Source: Oceanicola sp. 22II-s10i (GTDB lineage: Bacteria > Pseudomonadota > Alphaproteobacteria > Rhodobacterales > Rhodobacteraceae). Taken from it: a DNA stretch of 64,000 nucleotides. Under the pieces are notes generated by a model. It was not told the origin of the DNA, ran no database searches, and worked only from the letters and a program-made list of their open reading frames with translations. The DNA lies in assembly GCF_002210105.1 (NCBI RefSeq), contig NZ_AQQU01000009.1, positions 62,001 through 126,000 of the forward strand. Direction: 5' to 3'. A program made the position numbers and the translations under genes. Shown piece by piece: positions 8,327 through 17,963 of this stretch (position 1 is the stretch's first letter; each line of letters starts with the position of its first letter).

Positions 8327-9505
8327 ATGTTCGCCCGATTGACCGCTGCCTGCAAGACGCGCGCAGGCCTGCTGTTCGCCATGACCTCGGCGGTGTTTCT
8401 CGCCGCCTGTCAGCCCGTTTCCATGGGCGGCGGATTCGGTGGTCCGGCCATTGACGGCGGCGCGCCGGTGCCTGTTGCGCTTCTCGTGCCCAAGGGCTCG
8501 GGGTCGTCCGGCGACGCGGTGCTGAGCCAGAGCCTCGAGAATGCGGCGCGGCTGGCCATCGCCGATCTGAACGGGGTTCGGATCGACCTGCGGGTCTACG
8601 ACACCGCCGGCAGCGCGGCAGCCGCGCAGGCCGCGGCGACGCGCGCCATCGGCGACGGGGCCAAGATCATCCTCGGCCCGGTCTATGCCGGCAATGCCAA
8701 TGCCGCCGGCCTGGCCGCCGCGCGGGCGGGCGTGAACGTCCTGTCCTTCTCCAACAACAGCTCGATCGCCGGGGGCAACGTCTTTGTCCTGGGCTACACG
8801 TTCGAGAACACGGCGGACCGCCTTGCCTCCTACGCCGTGCGCAACGGCAAGTCGCGCGTCGTGGTGGTGCATTCCGACGACGTCGCGGGCCAGAGCGGCG
8901 CAGCGGCGATCCGGTCGGCCGTGACGCGCAACGGCGGGGCCGTCGTCGGCTCGGTCAGCCACAGCTTCTCGCAGCAGGGCGTCGTCAATTCGGTGCCCCA
9001 GATCCGCTCTGCCGTGCAGTCGGCCAATGCGGATTCGATCTTCATGACCGCCAACACCGCCGGCGCGCTGCCGCTGTTCAGCCAGCTGCTGCCGGAACAG
9101 GGCATTTCCCCCGCGACCACCCAGTTCATCGGCCTGACCCGCTGGGACATCCCGCCGCAGACGCTGGACCTGCCCGGCGTGCAGGGCGGCTGGTTCGCGC
9201 TGCCCGATCCGAACCGCAGCGGCCAGTTCAACAGCCGTTACCAGGCGGCCTATGGCGCCGCGCCGCACCCGATCGGCTCGCTCGCCTATGACGGCATCGC
9301 CGCGATCGGCGCGCTGGTCGCGCAGGGCCGTGGCCTTGGCGCCGGGGACCTGACGCAGGGCGCGGGCTTCGAAGGCGCGGGCGGCGTGTTCCGGCTGCTG
9401 CCCGACGGCACCAGCCAGCGCGGCATGGCCGTTGCGACGATCCGCAACCGTCAGGTCGTCGTGATCGACCCGGCGCCCCGCGCCTTCGGAGGGATCGGAT
9501 TCTGA
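8327..9505 (+). CDS. Penicillin-binding protein activator (LpoA-like lipoprotein)
   Basis: Predicted outer-membrane-anchored lipoprotein with a periplasmic type I ligand-binding fold, the class annotated as penicillin-binding protein activator. A lipobox LAAC puts the modified Cys at residue 28 after a hydrophobic signal. The remainder (about residues 48-390) is a leucine-binding-protein-like domain with repeated small-residue segments (GPVYAGNANAAGLAAA). GGAGG lies 8 bases before ATG 8327. The link to cell-wall synthesis comes from the family and from the conserved neighbours rsmI and yraN; activity toward PBP1a in this group is inference. glnD follows with overlapping stop and start. Confidence 0.85.
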   Translation: MFARLTAACKTRAGLLFAMTSAVFLAACQPVSMGGGFGGPAIDGGAPVPVALLVPKGSGSSGDAVLSQSLENAARLAIADLNGVRIDLRVYDTAGSAAAAQAAATRAIGDGAKIILGPVYAGNANAAGLAAARAGVNVLSFSNNSSIAGGNVFVLGYTFENTADRLASYAVRNGKSRVVVVHSDDVAGQSGAAAIRSAVTRNGGAVVGSVSHSFSQQGVVNSVPQIRSAVQSANADSIFMTANTAGALPLFSQLLPEQGISPATTQFIGLTRWDIPPQTLDLPGVQGGWFALPDPNRSGQFNSRYQAAYGAAPHPIGSLAYDGIAAIGALVAQGRGLGAGDLTQGAGFEGAGGVFRLLPDGTSQRGMAVATIRNRQVVVIDPAPRAFGGIGF

Positions 9506-12273
9506 CCGGCACTGCAGTTTCCATCGGACAGACGCCCGAGATTCCAGACGACCTGATCTGCCCCGCCACCCAGATCGTGGACATCGGGGCGCTGATCAAC
9601 CGGGCCACTGCAGCTGCCCGCTCGCACAAGGATCCGCAGGAGTTCAGGGCCGCGCTGGTTGCGACCCTGTCCGAAGCGAACGAGGCCGGCCGCGCCGCGA
9701 TCGCCGCCGCCTTCGAGGCGCGGCCCTTCGACGCCGCCGCCACGACCCGCGCCTACACCTGGCTGACCGACTGCATCGTCATCGCGACGGTCGAGGCGGT
9801 GCATGCCCATTCCGGCGGCCCCGGCGCCTTTGCGGTGGTCGCGGTCGGCGGCTATGGCCGCGGCGCCATGGCACCGCATTCCGACGTCGACCTGCTGTTC
9901 CTCGCCAAGGGCAAGATCACCAAGGCGCTGGAGAAGTTCATCGAGTCGATGCTCTACATCTTCTGGGACCTGCACCTGAAGGTCGGCCACGCCAGCCGCA
10001 CCATCAAGGACTGCCTGCGCCTGGGGGCCGAGGATTACACGATCCGCACCGCGCTGCTGGAAAACCGCTATCTCTGCGGCGACCGGGCGCTGGCCGACGA
10101 CCTGAACCGCCGCCTGTTCGCCGACCTGTTCCGGGGCACCGAAAGCGACTTCATCGAGGCCAAGCTGGAAGAGCGCCGTGCCCGGCACGAAAAGCAGGGC
10201 GGCCAGCGCTACGTGGTCGAACCCAACGTCAAGGAGGGCAAGGGCGGCCTCCGCGACCTGCAGTCGCTCTACTGGATCGCGAAATACGTCCATGGCGTGA
10301 AATCCGTGGCCGAGCTGGTGGCGCTCGACCTGTTCACCAAGGAAGAGTTCCGCAAGTTCGAGCAGGCCGAGAATTTCCTCTGGGCCGTGCGCTGTCACCT
10401 GCACCTGCTCGCAGGTCGTCCCATGGACCAGCTGACCTTCGACCAGCAGGTCCAGGTCGCCGAACGGATGGGCTATCGCGACCGCGGCGGGCGCCGCGCG
10501 GTCGAGCATTTCATGCAGGACTATTTCCGCCACGCCACCACCACGGGCGAGGTCACGCGCATCTTCCTGACCAAGCTGGAAGCGGCGCATGTGAAGAACG
10601 AGCCGCTGCTGGAACGCATCTTCCGCCGCCGCCCCAAGGCGGTCGGACCCGGCTACCTCGCCATCGGCAACCGGCTGGGGATCGAGGACCGGTCGAAGTT
10701 CCTGGAGGACAAGCTGAACCTGCTGCGCATCTTCGACGAGGCGCTGAAGACCGGGATGCTGATCCACCCTGACGCGATGCGGCTGGTGACGGCCAACCTG
10801 CACCTGATCGACGAGAAGATGCGGCAGGACCCCAAGGCGGCCAAGCTGTTCCTTGGGCTGCTCCTGGACCACGGCAACCCGGAACGTGCCCTGCGCCGGA
10901 TGAACGAACTGGGGGTGCTGTCCGCCTTCATCCCCGAGTTCGAGCCGATCGTCGCGATGATGCAATACAACATGTATCATCACTACACGGTGGACGAACA
11001 CACCATCCAGTGCATCCGCCACCTCGCCCTGATCGAACAGGGCAAGCTGACCGAGGAACTGCCGATCGCCTCGACCATCCTCAAGGAGGGTGTGAACCGC
11101 AAGATACTCTACGTCGCGCTGCTGCTGCACGACATCGGCAAGGGCCGGGACGAGGATCATTCGATCCTCGGCGCCCAGATCGCCCGCCGCGTCGCGCCGC
11201 GCCTCGGACTTAACGAGGAAGAGAGCCAGACGGCGGAATGGCTGGTGCGCCATCACTTGCTGATGTCCGACATGGCCCAGAAACGCGACATCGCCGATCC
11301 CCGGACGGTGCGCGACTTTGCCAAGGCCGTGCAGACGCGGGCGCGGCTGGACCTGCTGACCGTGCTGACCGTCTGCGACATCCGCGGCGTCGGCCCCGGC
11401 ACGTGGAACAACTGGAAGGCCGCCCTGCTGCGCGCGCTCTACCGCCAGACCCGGCGGGCGATGGAGACGGGGCTGGAAGAGGTCAACCGCACCAAGCGCG
11501 AACAGGAGGCGCACAAGGAACTGCGCGCCGCCCTGCCCGACTGGGACAAGGCCGCGCTGGAGGCCGAGCTCGAGCGGCATTACCCGACCTACTGGCAGGG
11601 GCTGCACGTCACCGCCCAGTCGATATTCGCCACCATGCTGCGCGATCTGGACCCGGCCGAGATCCGCATCGACCTGCACCCGGACGAGGACCGCGACGCA
11701 ACCCGCGCGCTGTTCGCCATGGTCGACCACCCCGGCATCTTTGCCCGTCTTGCCGGTGCGCTGGCACTGGTCGGCGCGAACGTGGTCGACGCGCGCAGCT
11801 ACACGACCAAGGACGGTTACGCGACCTCGGCCTTCTGGCTGCAGGATGCGGACGGCCACCCCTACGAGGCCGACCGCCTGCCGCGCCTGACGCGGATGAT
11901 CCACAAGACGCTGAAGGGCGAGGTCGTCGCGCGGGACGAGATGAAGTCGCGCGACAAGATGAAAAAGCGCGAACGCGCCTTCCAGGTGCAGACGGCGATC
12001 AGCTTCGACAACGACGGGTCCGACATCTACACGATCATCGAGGTCGACACCCGCGACCGCCCGGGCCTGCTGTTCGATCTGGCCCGGACGCTGGCCGCGA
12101 GCCATGTCCAGATCGCCAGCGCCGTGATCGCCACCTACGGCGAACAGGCGGTGGACACGTTCTACGTTAAGGACATGTTCGGGCTGAAGCTCTACACCGT
12201 GTCCAAGCGCAAGCAGCTGGAAACCCGCCTGCGCGAGGCGATCGAGGCGGGACAGGAACGGGCGCGGGCCTGA
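9502..12273 (+). CDS. glnD: Bifunctional uridylyltransferase/uridylyl-removing enzyme
   Basis: Nitrogen sensor that uridylylates PII proteins when glutamine is low and removes UMP when it is high. The nucleotidyltransferase motif GGYGRG with SDVDLL lies near residue 116, the HD hydrolase motif LLLHDIGKGRDED near 543, and two C-terminal ACT domains begin near 742 (HPGIFARLAG) and 850 (DRPGLLFDLA). The first usual start codon is GTG 9577 (898 residues) without a ribosome site. I prefer CTG 9502, which overlaps the upstream TGA as CTGA and has GGAGGG eight bases before it, giving 923 residues. No glnB is nearby. Confidence 0.93.
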   Translation: MTGTAVSIGQTPEIPDDLICPATQIVDIGALINRATAAARSHKDPQEFRAALVATLSEANEAGRAAIAAAFEARPFDAAATTRAYTWLTDCIVIATVEAVHAHSGGPGAFAVVAVGGYGRGAMAPHSDVDLLFLAKGKITKALEKFIESMLYIFWDLHLKVGHASRTIKDCLRLGAEDYTIRTALLENRYLCGDRALADDLNRRLFADLFRGTESDFIEAKLEERRARHEKQGGQRYVVEPNVKEGKGGLRDLQSLYWIAKYVHGVKSVAELVALDLFTKEEFRKFEQAENFLWAVRCHLHLLAGRPMDQLTFDQQVQVAERMGYRDRGGRRAVEHFMQDYFRHATTTGEVTRIFLTKLEAAHVKNEPLLERIFRRRPKAVGPGYLAIGNRLGIEDRSKFLEDKLNLLRIFDEALKTGMLIHPDAMRLVTANLHLIDEKMRQDPKAAKLFLGLLLDHGNPERALRRMNELGVLSAFIPEFEPIVAMMQYNMYHHYTVDEHTIQCIRHLALIEQGKLTEELPIASTILKEGVNRKILYVALLLHDIGKGRDEDHSILGAQIARRVAPRLGLNEEESQTAEWLVRHHLLMSDMAQKRDIADPRTVRDFAKAVQTRARLDLLTVLTVCDIRGVGPGTWNNWKAALLRALYRQTRRAMETGLEEVNRTKREQEAHKELRAALPDWDKAALEAELERHYPTYWQGLHVTAQSIFATMLRDLDPAEIRIDLHPDEDRDATRALFAMVDHPGIFARLAGALALVGANVVDARSYTTKDGYATSAFWLQDADGHPYEADRLPRLTRMIHKTLKGEVVARDEMKSRDKMKKRERAFQVQTAISFDNDGSDIYTIIEVDTRDRPGLLFDLARTLAASHVQIASAVIATYGEQAVDTFYVKDMFGLKLYTVSKRKQLETRLREAIEAGQERARA

Positions 12274-12367
12274 TCCCCGGTCGCGCCGCCGCCCGTTCCA
12301 CGCCGGACCTTCCCCGGCTCCTGCGGATGCTGTAATCCTCCGCGCAGCGGCGGGAGAAACGAGCAGC

Positions 12368-13915
12368 ATGAACCCCATTCGCCTTTTGTCGGGCTTCCTC
12401 ACGGTTGGCGCCTGGACCCTGCTTTCCCGCGTCCTCGGCTTTGTCCGTGACGCGATGATCCTTGCCTTCCTCGGCACCGGACCGGCCTACGAGGCCTTCG
12501 TCGTCGCCTTCCGCCTGCCGAACATGTTCCGCCGGTTCTTTGCCGAAGGGGCGTTCAACACCGCCTTCGTGCCGATGTTCTCCAAGCGGCTGGAGGCAGA
12601 GGAGGACGCGAACGGTTTCGCCTCTGACGCCTTTGCCGGGCTGGCGTCGGTGCTGATCGTCATCACCCTGATCGCACTGGCCGCGATGCCCTGGCTGGTG
12701 CTGGCGCTGGCCTCGGGCTTTGCGGGGCAGCCGCAGTATCCGCTGGCGGTGGATTTCGGGCGGATCGCGTTTCCCTACATCCTGTTCATCTCGCTCGCGG
12801 CGCTCCTGTCCGGCGCGCTGAACGCCACCGGACGGTTCACCGCCGCCGCCGCCGCGCCGGTGCTGCTGAACGTGATCCTCGTGTCGATGATGGCGGGGGC
12901 TTCGGTGCTGGGTATCGACGTTTCCCGCGCGCTGATCTGGGCGATCCCCGTGGCGGGCCTGGCGCAGATGGCGCTGGTCTGGACCGCCGCACGCCGGGCC
13001 GGAATCGTGATCCGGCTGAAGCGTCCGCGCCTGACGCCCGACATGCGCCACCTCGTCGCCGTCGCGGTCCCCGCCGCGCTGTCGGGCGGTGTGGTCCAGG
13101 TGAACCTGCTGGTCGGGCAACAGGTCGCGTCCTATTACGACCGCGCCGTCGGCTGGCTGTTCGCGGCGGACCGGCTGTACCAGCTGCCGCTCGGCGTCGT
13201 CGGGATCGCCGTCGGCGTGGTGCTTCTGCCGGACCTGTCCCGCCGCCTGCGGGCGGGCGACACCGCCGGATCGCGCGCCGCGCTGTCGCGGGCGGCCGAG
13301 ATCTCGCTGATGCTGACGATCCCCTCGGCCGTGGCGCTGGTGGTGATCCCGCTGCCGCTCGTGTCGGTGCTGTTCGAACGGGGCGCGACAACGGCGGCGG
13401 ACAGCCGCGCCATCGCGCTGGCCGTTGCCGTCTACGGGCTGGGCCTGCCGGCCTTCGTCATGCAGAAGATCATCCAGCCGCTCTACTTCGCGCGCGAGGA
13501 CACGCGGACCCCGTTCCGCTTCGCGCTGGTGTCGATGGTGGTGAACGCGGCGCTGGCCATTGGCCTTGCCCCGGTGATCGGCTGGATCGCCACGGCCATC
13601 GCAACCACAGCCGCCGCATGGGCCATGGCGCTGCTGCTGATCCTCGGCGCCCGTCCGATGGGCGACGTGGCGCGCTTCGACGACCGTCTGCGCCGCCGCC
13701 TGCCGCGGATCGTGCTGGCCGCACTGATCATGGGCGCGGCGTTGTGGCCGGCCTGGCAGCTTCTGATGCCGTGGCTCGCCATGTCCGGCATCCGCTTCGC
13801 GGCGCTGCTGGTGCTGGTCCTGTGGGGCATGCTGGTCTTCTTTGCCGTCGGCCAGCTGATCGGCGCGGTGAACCTGCCGGAACTGCGCGCGACCCTGCGG
13901 CGCAGAAAAAGCTGA
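12368..13915 (+). CDS. murJ: Lipid II flippase MurJ
   Basis: MATE/MOP-superfamily membrane protein that flips lipid II to the periplasmic face for peptidoglycan synthesis. The 515-residue sequence is almost entirely hydrophobic helices (about 14), starting with the family N-terminus FLTVGAWTLLSRVLGFVRD and RLPNMFRRFFAEGAFNTAFVP. ATG 12368 follows GGGAGA. It lies 94 bases after glnD; a glnD-murJ neighbourhood is common in alphaproteobacteria. Confidence 0.96.
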   Translation: MNPIRLLSGFLTVGAWTLLSRVLGFVRDAMILAFLGTGPAYEAFVVAFRLPNMFRRFFAEGAFNTAFVPMFSKRLEAEEDANGFASDAFAGLASVLIVITLIALAAMPWLVLALASGFAGQPQYPLAVDFGRIAFPYILFISLAALLSGALNATGRFTAAAAAPVLLNVILVSMMAGASVLGIDVSRALIWAIPVAGLAQMALVWTAARRAGIVIRLKRPRLTPDMRHLVAVAVPAALSGGVVQVNLLVGQQVASYYDRAVGWLFAADRLYQLPLGVVGIAVGVVLLPDLSRRLRAGDTAGSRAALSRAAEISLMLTIPSAVALVVIPLPLVSVLFERGATTAADSRAIALAVAVYGLGLPAFVMQKIIQPLYFAREDTRTPFRFALVSMVVNAALAIGLAPVIGWIATAIATTAAAWAMALLLILGARPMGDVARFDDRLRRRLPRIVLAALIMGAALWPAWQLLMPWLAMSGIRFAALLVLVLWGMLVFFAVGQLIGAVNLPELRATLRRRKS

Positions 13916-13980
13916 CCCCGGCATGAAACCGCGACCCGTTCCGCGCGTTATGGCAAGGCGTAACGAGGACGGGGGACGGT

Positions 13981-15543
13981 ATGACCGGCTTGGCGACGAT
14001 CGAAGACGCGAAGGACCGGCGCACCGCCACCACGGCGGCGACGCCCCAGACGCGTATCCGCAGCCTGATCACTGCACAGGAAATGTTTCCGGCCCTTGAA
14101 CGGATGTTCCTCGAGGCCGAGCACGAGATCTGCCTGTCGTTCCGCATCTTCGATGCGCGCACGATGCTGCGCTCGGACGAGGCGAAGGCGCTGGAGCTCA
14201 AGACATGGGCCGATCTCATGGCGCATGTCTCCGGCAAAGGCGTGAAGGTCCGGATGCTGCTGGCCGACTTCGACCCCATTTTCGCCGGGGACCTGCATCG
14301 CGAGGCATGGGCCTCGGCCCGCATCTTTGCCTGCCGCCTGTCCGACGATGCAGAGCTGATCTGCGCGATGCACGAATGCAAATCGGCGCCGATGTGGAAG
14401 TGGATTTTCCGCAAGCCCGTCGCCGACCGGATCGAGGAACTCAAGCGCATCCCGGACGAGACCCGCACGCCGTTCCAGAACCGCGCCATCAAGGGCGACT
14501 GGGAGCTGCGCCCGGTGACGTTGCATCAGAAGCTGGCGGTGGCCGACGGCAAGACCGCCATCATCGGCGGTCTGGACGTCGATGAACGTCGCTGGGACAC
14601 CCAAGACCACGACCAGCGGCAGGACGAGACATGGCACGACGTCAGCGTGCTGGTGCAGGGCCCCGTGACGCGCGCCATCCGCGCGCATTTCGCGGAATGC
14701 TGGAAACGCGGGATGGAGTGCGGCGGGACGGTCTTCACCGAAAAGGTGTCGCCGGTCGAGGATGCCGGCAGTGTGCCGACGCCGAACCTGCCCGCGCCGC
14801 GCGTGCTGCGGACGCTGTCCTGCCGCGGCAACGCGACGATCCAGCTCGGCGCGAAGCCCGAGCTGAAGGAACACGAGGAGGCGCATATCGCGGCCTTCGA
14901 TCGCGCGAAGCGGTCGATCTACATCGAGACCCAGTTCTTCCGCCATGCCCCGATCGCCCGCGCCCTTGCCCGTGCGGCGAAGCGCGAAACGGAGCTGGAA
15001 CTGGTCCTGCTGATGCCGACCGAGCCCGAGCGCATCATCATCGACGGCCAGGAAGGGTTCGACAGCCGTCACGCGCAGGCCCTGCAGATCCGCTGCCTCG
15101 ACATCTGCCGCCGCGCCTTCGGTGACCGGATGACTGTCGTCTCGCCCGCGCAGCCCCGCCCCGCCAAGGAGGGCGAGCGCCTGCCGGTGAAGGGCGCGAG
15201 CATCGTCTATGTCCACTCCAAGGTCACGCTGGTTGATGACCACACCGGCATCGTCGGATCGGCCAACCTGAACGGCCGCTCGATGAGGTGGGACACCGAG
15301 GCCTCGATCATGTTCCACGGGGCCGAGGATGTCGCGGACCTGCGCAATCGGCTGGCGAAGATCTGGCTGAGCGATCACCTCGGCCAGTCGGATCCGCGCC
15401 GTGCCGCCGTCTGGGAAAAGGCCGCGCAGCGCAACGCCAAGCTGGAGCCCGAGGACCGGATCGGCTTCATCATGCCCTACCCGGAAAAGCGCAACCGCCG
15501 CTTTGCCCGGTTCATGCCGATCCTGCCGCCCGAAATGTTCTGA
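13981..15543 (+). CDS. Phospholipase D-like (cardiolipin-synthase-type) protein
   Basis: Member of the phospholipase D superfamily. Two complete HKD motifs are visible: HQKLAVADGKTAIIGG from His182 and HSKVTLVDDHTGIVGSANLN from His412, which together form one active site. No N-terminal membrane segments are seen, unlike typical ClsA enzymes, so the 520-residue protein is probably soluble or peripheral. It could make or cleave phospholipids; the substrate is not predictable. It stands alone on the plus strand and ends three bases before the convergent rhomboid-like gene. Confidence 0.85.
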   Translation: MTGLATIEDAKDRRTATTAATPQTRIRSLITAQEMFPALERMFLEAEHEICLSFRIFDARTMLRSDEAKALELKTWADLMAHVSGKGVKVRMLLADFDPIFAGDLHREAWASARIFACRLSDDAELICAMHECKSAPMWKWIFRKPVADRIEELKRIPDETRTPFQNRAIKGDWELRPVTLHQKLAVADGKTAIIGGLDVDERRWDTQDHDQRQDETWHDVSVLVQGPVTRAIRAHFAECWKRGMECGGTVFTEKVSPVEDAGSVPTPNLPAPRVLRTLSCRGNATIQLGAKPELKEHEEAHIAAFDRAKRSIYIETQFFRHAPIARALARAAKRETELELVLLMPTEPERIIIDGQEGFDSRHAQALQIRCLDICRRAFGDRMTVVSPAQPRPAKEGERLPVKGASIVYVHSKVTLVDDHTGIVGSANLNGRSMRWDTEASIMFHGAEDVADLRNRLAKIWLSDHLGQSDPRRAAVWEKAAQRNAKLEPEDRIGFIMPYPEKRNRRFARFMPILPPEMF

Positions 15544-15546
15544 GCG

Positions 15547-16248
15547 TCAGTCGCGCCGCATCTTGCGCATCAGGGCACCGAACCCGCCCGGCACAAGGAT
15601 CGGCGCGATCACGAAGCCGGTGACGGCCCCGGTGATGTCAGCGATCCACGTCCAGTCGGTGCCGAAGAACACGCCGAAGACCAGTTGCAGCAGCATCAGC
15701 ACGCCGATCAGCGTGAAGGCCGTCGCCTGCGGCCCGCCGGTGGCCTTCAGCCGCACCCATAGCAGGTAGGTGAAGACGCCGATCAGCCCGTAGACGCCGG
15801 GAAAGGCACCGATCAGGGGATAATCCCCCGCGTCGATCAGGCCATAGGCCAGCGCGCCGGCCACCGCCGACAGCATGAAGGCCCCGATCACCGGCAGCGA
15901 CCCGGTCACCTCGCCCACCCACTTGCCGAGCGCCAGCAGCATCACGCAGGCGAAGACAGCCGAGGTGAACGCGCCGTGCACGAAAGGATAGGTGACGAAG
16001 CGGATCATGTGTTCCGTGGGATAGCGGCCCTGTTCGATCATCCAGTCGAAGACCGGCGAAAAGAACCCGTAATCGCGGATCGCGTTCAGCCGCCAGCCGA
16101 CCGCCTGCGGCCCGCCGAGGATACCGCGCTGGCCGAGGCTGAGGACCACCTCGACCGCGACGATCAGCATGAAAATCACCACCACGCCCCAGGGCAGCGG
16201 GTTCACCGGGCGTTCGCCGCGCGGAATGTCGTCGTCGTGATAGGCCAT
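15547..16248 (-). CDS. Rhomboid-fold membrane protein lacking catalytic residues
   Basis: Integral membrane protein of 233 residues with about six helices arranged as in rhomboid intramembrane proteases. The segment matching the GxSG serine motif reads GVYG, with Tyr153 where the nucleophile should be. The last helix has IADITGAVTG, with Asp204 where the catalytic His normally is, and the HxxxN oxyanion residues of the second helix are absent although FVHGAF is kept. It is therefore probably an inactive pseudoprotease. ATG 16248 follows GGGGTGG. It diverges from trpS. Confidence 0.82.
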   Translation of the reverse strand: MAYHDDDIPRGERPVNPLPWGVVVIFMLIVAVEVVLSLGQRGILGGPQAVGWRLNAIRDYGFFSPVFDWMIEQGRYPTEHMIRFVTYPFVHGAFTSAVFACVMLLALGKWVGEVTGSLPVIGAFMLSAVAGALAYGLIDAGDYPLIGAFPGVYGLIGVFTYLLWVRLKATGGPQATAFTLIGVLMLLQLVFGVFFGTDWTWIADITGAVTGFVIAPILVPGGFGALMRKMRRD

Positions 16249-16347
16249 CTGCCACCCCTGCCCGTTGTCGCGGGGCCTGTCCTTGACGCCCCTTCCGGGC
16301 ATGGGTAAGCGAGCAGAGCGCGAAAATCCAGACACCGGAGACGTCAC

Positions 16348-17373
16348 ATGTCAGAGGCCGCCGCACAGTTTAGCCCGCGGGTCTTCTCGGGCATCCAGCC
16401 CTCGGGCGGCCTGACGCTGGGCAATTACCTCGGCGCGATCCGCCGTTTCGTCGACATGCAGAACGACGGGATCGAGACGATCTACTGCATGGTCGACCTG
16501 CACGCGATCACCGTCTGGCAGGACCCGGAGGCGCTGCGCCGCAACACGCGCGAACTGGCGGCGGGCTACATCGCTTCGGGCCTCGATCCGGCGAAATCAA
16601 TCCTGTTCAACCAGAGCCAGGTTGTCGAGCACACGCAGCTTGCGTGGATCTTCAACTGCGTCGCCCGCATGGGCTGGATGCAGCGGATGACCCAGTGGAA
16701 GGACAAGGCGGGCAAGAACCAGCAGAACGCCTCGCTTGGCCTCTTCGCCTATCCGGCGCTGATGGCCGCCGACATCCTAGTCTACCACGCGACCCATGTT
16801 CCCGTGGGCGAGGACCAGAAACAGCACGTCGAACTGACCCGCGACATCGCGATCAAGTTCAACCACGACTTCAAGACGGACTTCTTCCCGATCACCGAGC
16901 CGGTGATCGAAGGGACGGCCACCCGCGTCATGTCCCTGCGCGACGGGTCCAAAAAGATGTCCAAGTCCGACCCTTCGGACATGAGCCGCATCAACATGAC
17001 CGACGACGCCGACGCGATCTCCAGCAAGATCCGCAAGGCGCGCACCGATCCCGACGCCCTGCCCTCCGAGGTCGCGGGGCTGGCCGAGCGGCCCGAGGCG
17101 CGGAACCTCGTCAACATCTACGCGGCGCTGTCGGACACCGACCTCGCCGGCGCGCTGAAGGACGTGGGCGGCAAGCAGTTCGCCGAGTTCAAGCCGATGC
17201 TGGCCGACCTGGCGGTGGCCAAGCTGTCGCCGATCTCGTCCGAGATGGCGCGGCTGATGCAGGCCCCGGAGGAAATCGACCGCATCCTCGCCGACGGCGC
17301 GGGCCGCGCACGCGCCATTGCCGCGCCGATCCTCAAACGGACCTACGAGATCGTGGGGATGGTGGGCGCCTGA
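16348..17373 (+). CDS. trpS: Tryptophanyl-tRNA synthetase
   Basis: Class I synthetase charging tRNA-Trp. The HIGH-equivalent region is [19 protein letters not shown] near the N-terminus and the KMSKS loop is KKMSKS at residues 202-207, followed by [12 protein letters not shown]. Length 341 residues is normal. Its stop overlaps the CTG proposed as the start of the next gene, so the two may be translationally coupled. Confidence 0.98.
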   Translation: MSEAAAQFSPRVFSGIQPSGGLTLGNYLGAIRRFVDMQNDGIETIYCMVDLHAITVWQDPEALRRNTRELAAGYIASGLDPAKSILFNQSQVVEHTQLAWIFNCVARMGWMQRMTQWKDKAGKNQQNASLGLFAYPALMAADILVYHATHVPVGEDQKQHVELTRDIAIKFNHDFKTDFFPITEPVIEGTATRVMSLRDGSKKMSKSDPSDMSRINMTDDADAISSKIRKARTDPDALPSEVAGLAERPEARNLVNIYAALSDTDLAGALKDVGGKQFAEFKPMLADLAVAKLSPISSEMARLMQAPEEIDRILADGAGRARAIAAPILKRTYEIVGMVGA

Positions 17374-17864
17374 GCGGCATCCGCCGCCTCCACGGGGCCG
17401 ACGCCCCGGCCTTTCGCGCCCTGCGGCTGGAGGCGTTCGGCCTGCATCCGCGCGACTTTCGCTTTGCGCCCGAGGACGAGGCCTCCATCCCGCTGTCCGA
17501 AACCGCCGCGCGGCTGGACCGCGACTGCGTCATCGGGGCGGAGATGGACGGCGCACTGATCGGCATCGGCGGGCTCGGGCGTGTGGCAGGTGCCAAGCTC
17601 GACCATCGCGCCCTGCTCTGGGGCATGTATGTCCGCGCGGCGCATCGCGGCACCGGCGTGGCGGATGCGATCATGGCGGCGCTGCTCGATCACGCGCGGG
17701 GCCTCGTGGACAGCGTCGTGCTGACGGTCGTGGACGGCAACCCGCGGGCGCAGGCGTTCTATGCCCGCTGGGGTTTTGCCGTCTACGGCACCGATCCCGG
17801 CGTCATCCGCCTGCCCGATGGCGACAGCCTTGACGAAATCCTGATGATCCGGCACCTGCGCTGA
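17370..17864 (+). CDS. GNAT family N-acetyltransferase
   Basis: Cytosolic acetyl-CoA-dependent acetyltransferase of unknown substrate. The fold is complete from [20 protein letters not shown] to the acetyl-CoA-binding region [15 protein letters not shown] and the final strand [16 protein letters not shown]. No ATG, GTG or TTG occurs in frame until codon 57, which would delete the first third of the domain. The only sensible start is CTG 17370, overlapping the trpS stop as CTGA, with a GGGGA-type site about ten bases upstream. Length 164 residues. Moderately sure of the start, surer of the family. Confidence 0.8.
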   Translation: MSGIRRLHGADAPAFRALRLEAFGLHPRDFRFAPEDEASIPLSETAARLDRDCVIGAEMDGALIGIGGLGRVAGAKLDHRALLWGMYVRAAHRGTGVADAIMAALLDHARGLVDSVVLTVVDGNPRAQAFYARWGFAVYGTDPGVIRLPDGDSLDEILMIRHLR

Positions 17865-17963
17865 CCGCCCGGCACGGGCCGACATGCACAGATCCCGTGC
17901 GATAATCGACCTAACGCGGCATCCGTGCACGGACTATCTTGGGCGCAACGAAAGGATCGTCCA

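Noticed and set aside
9451-12477. Open frame of about 1000 codons on the minus strand opposite glnD
   Set aside because: It is a high-GC shadow: composition is dominated by Gly/Arg/Gln/Val/Asp, it covers glnD completely, and glnD has full domain evidence.
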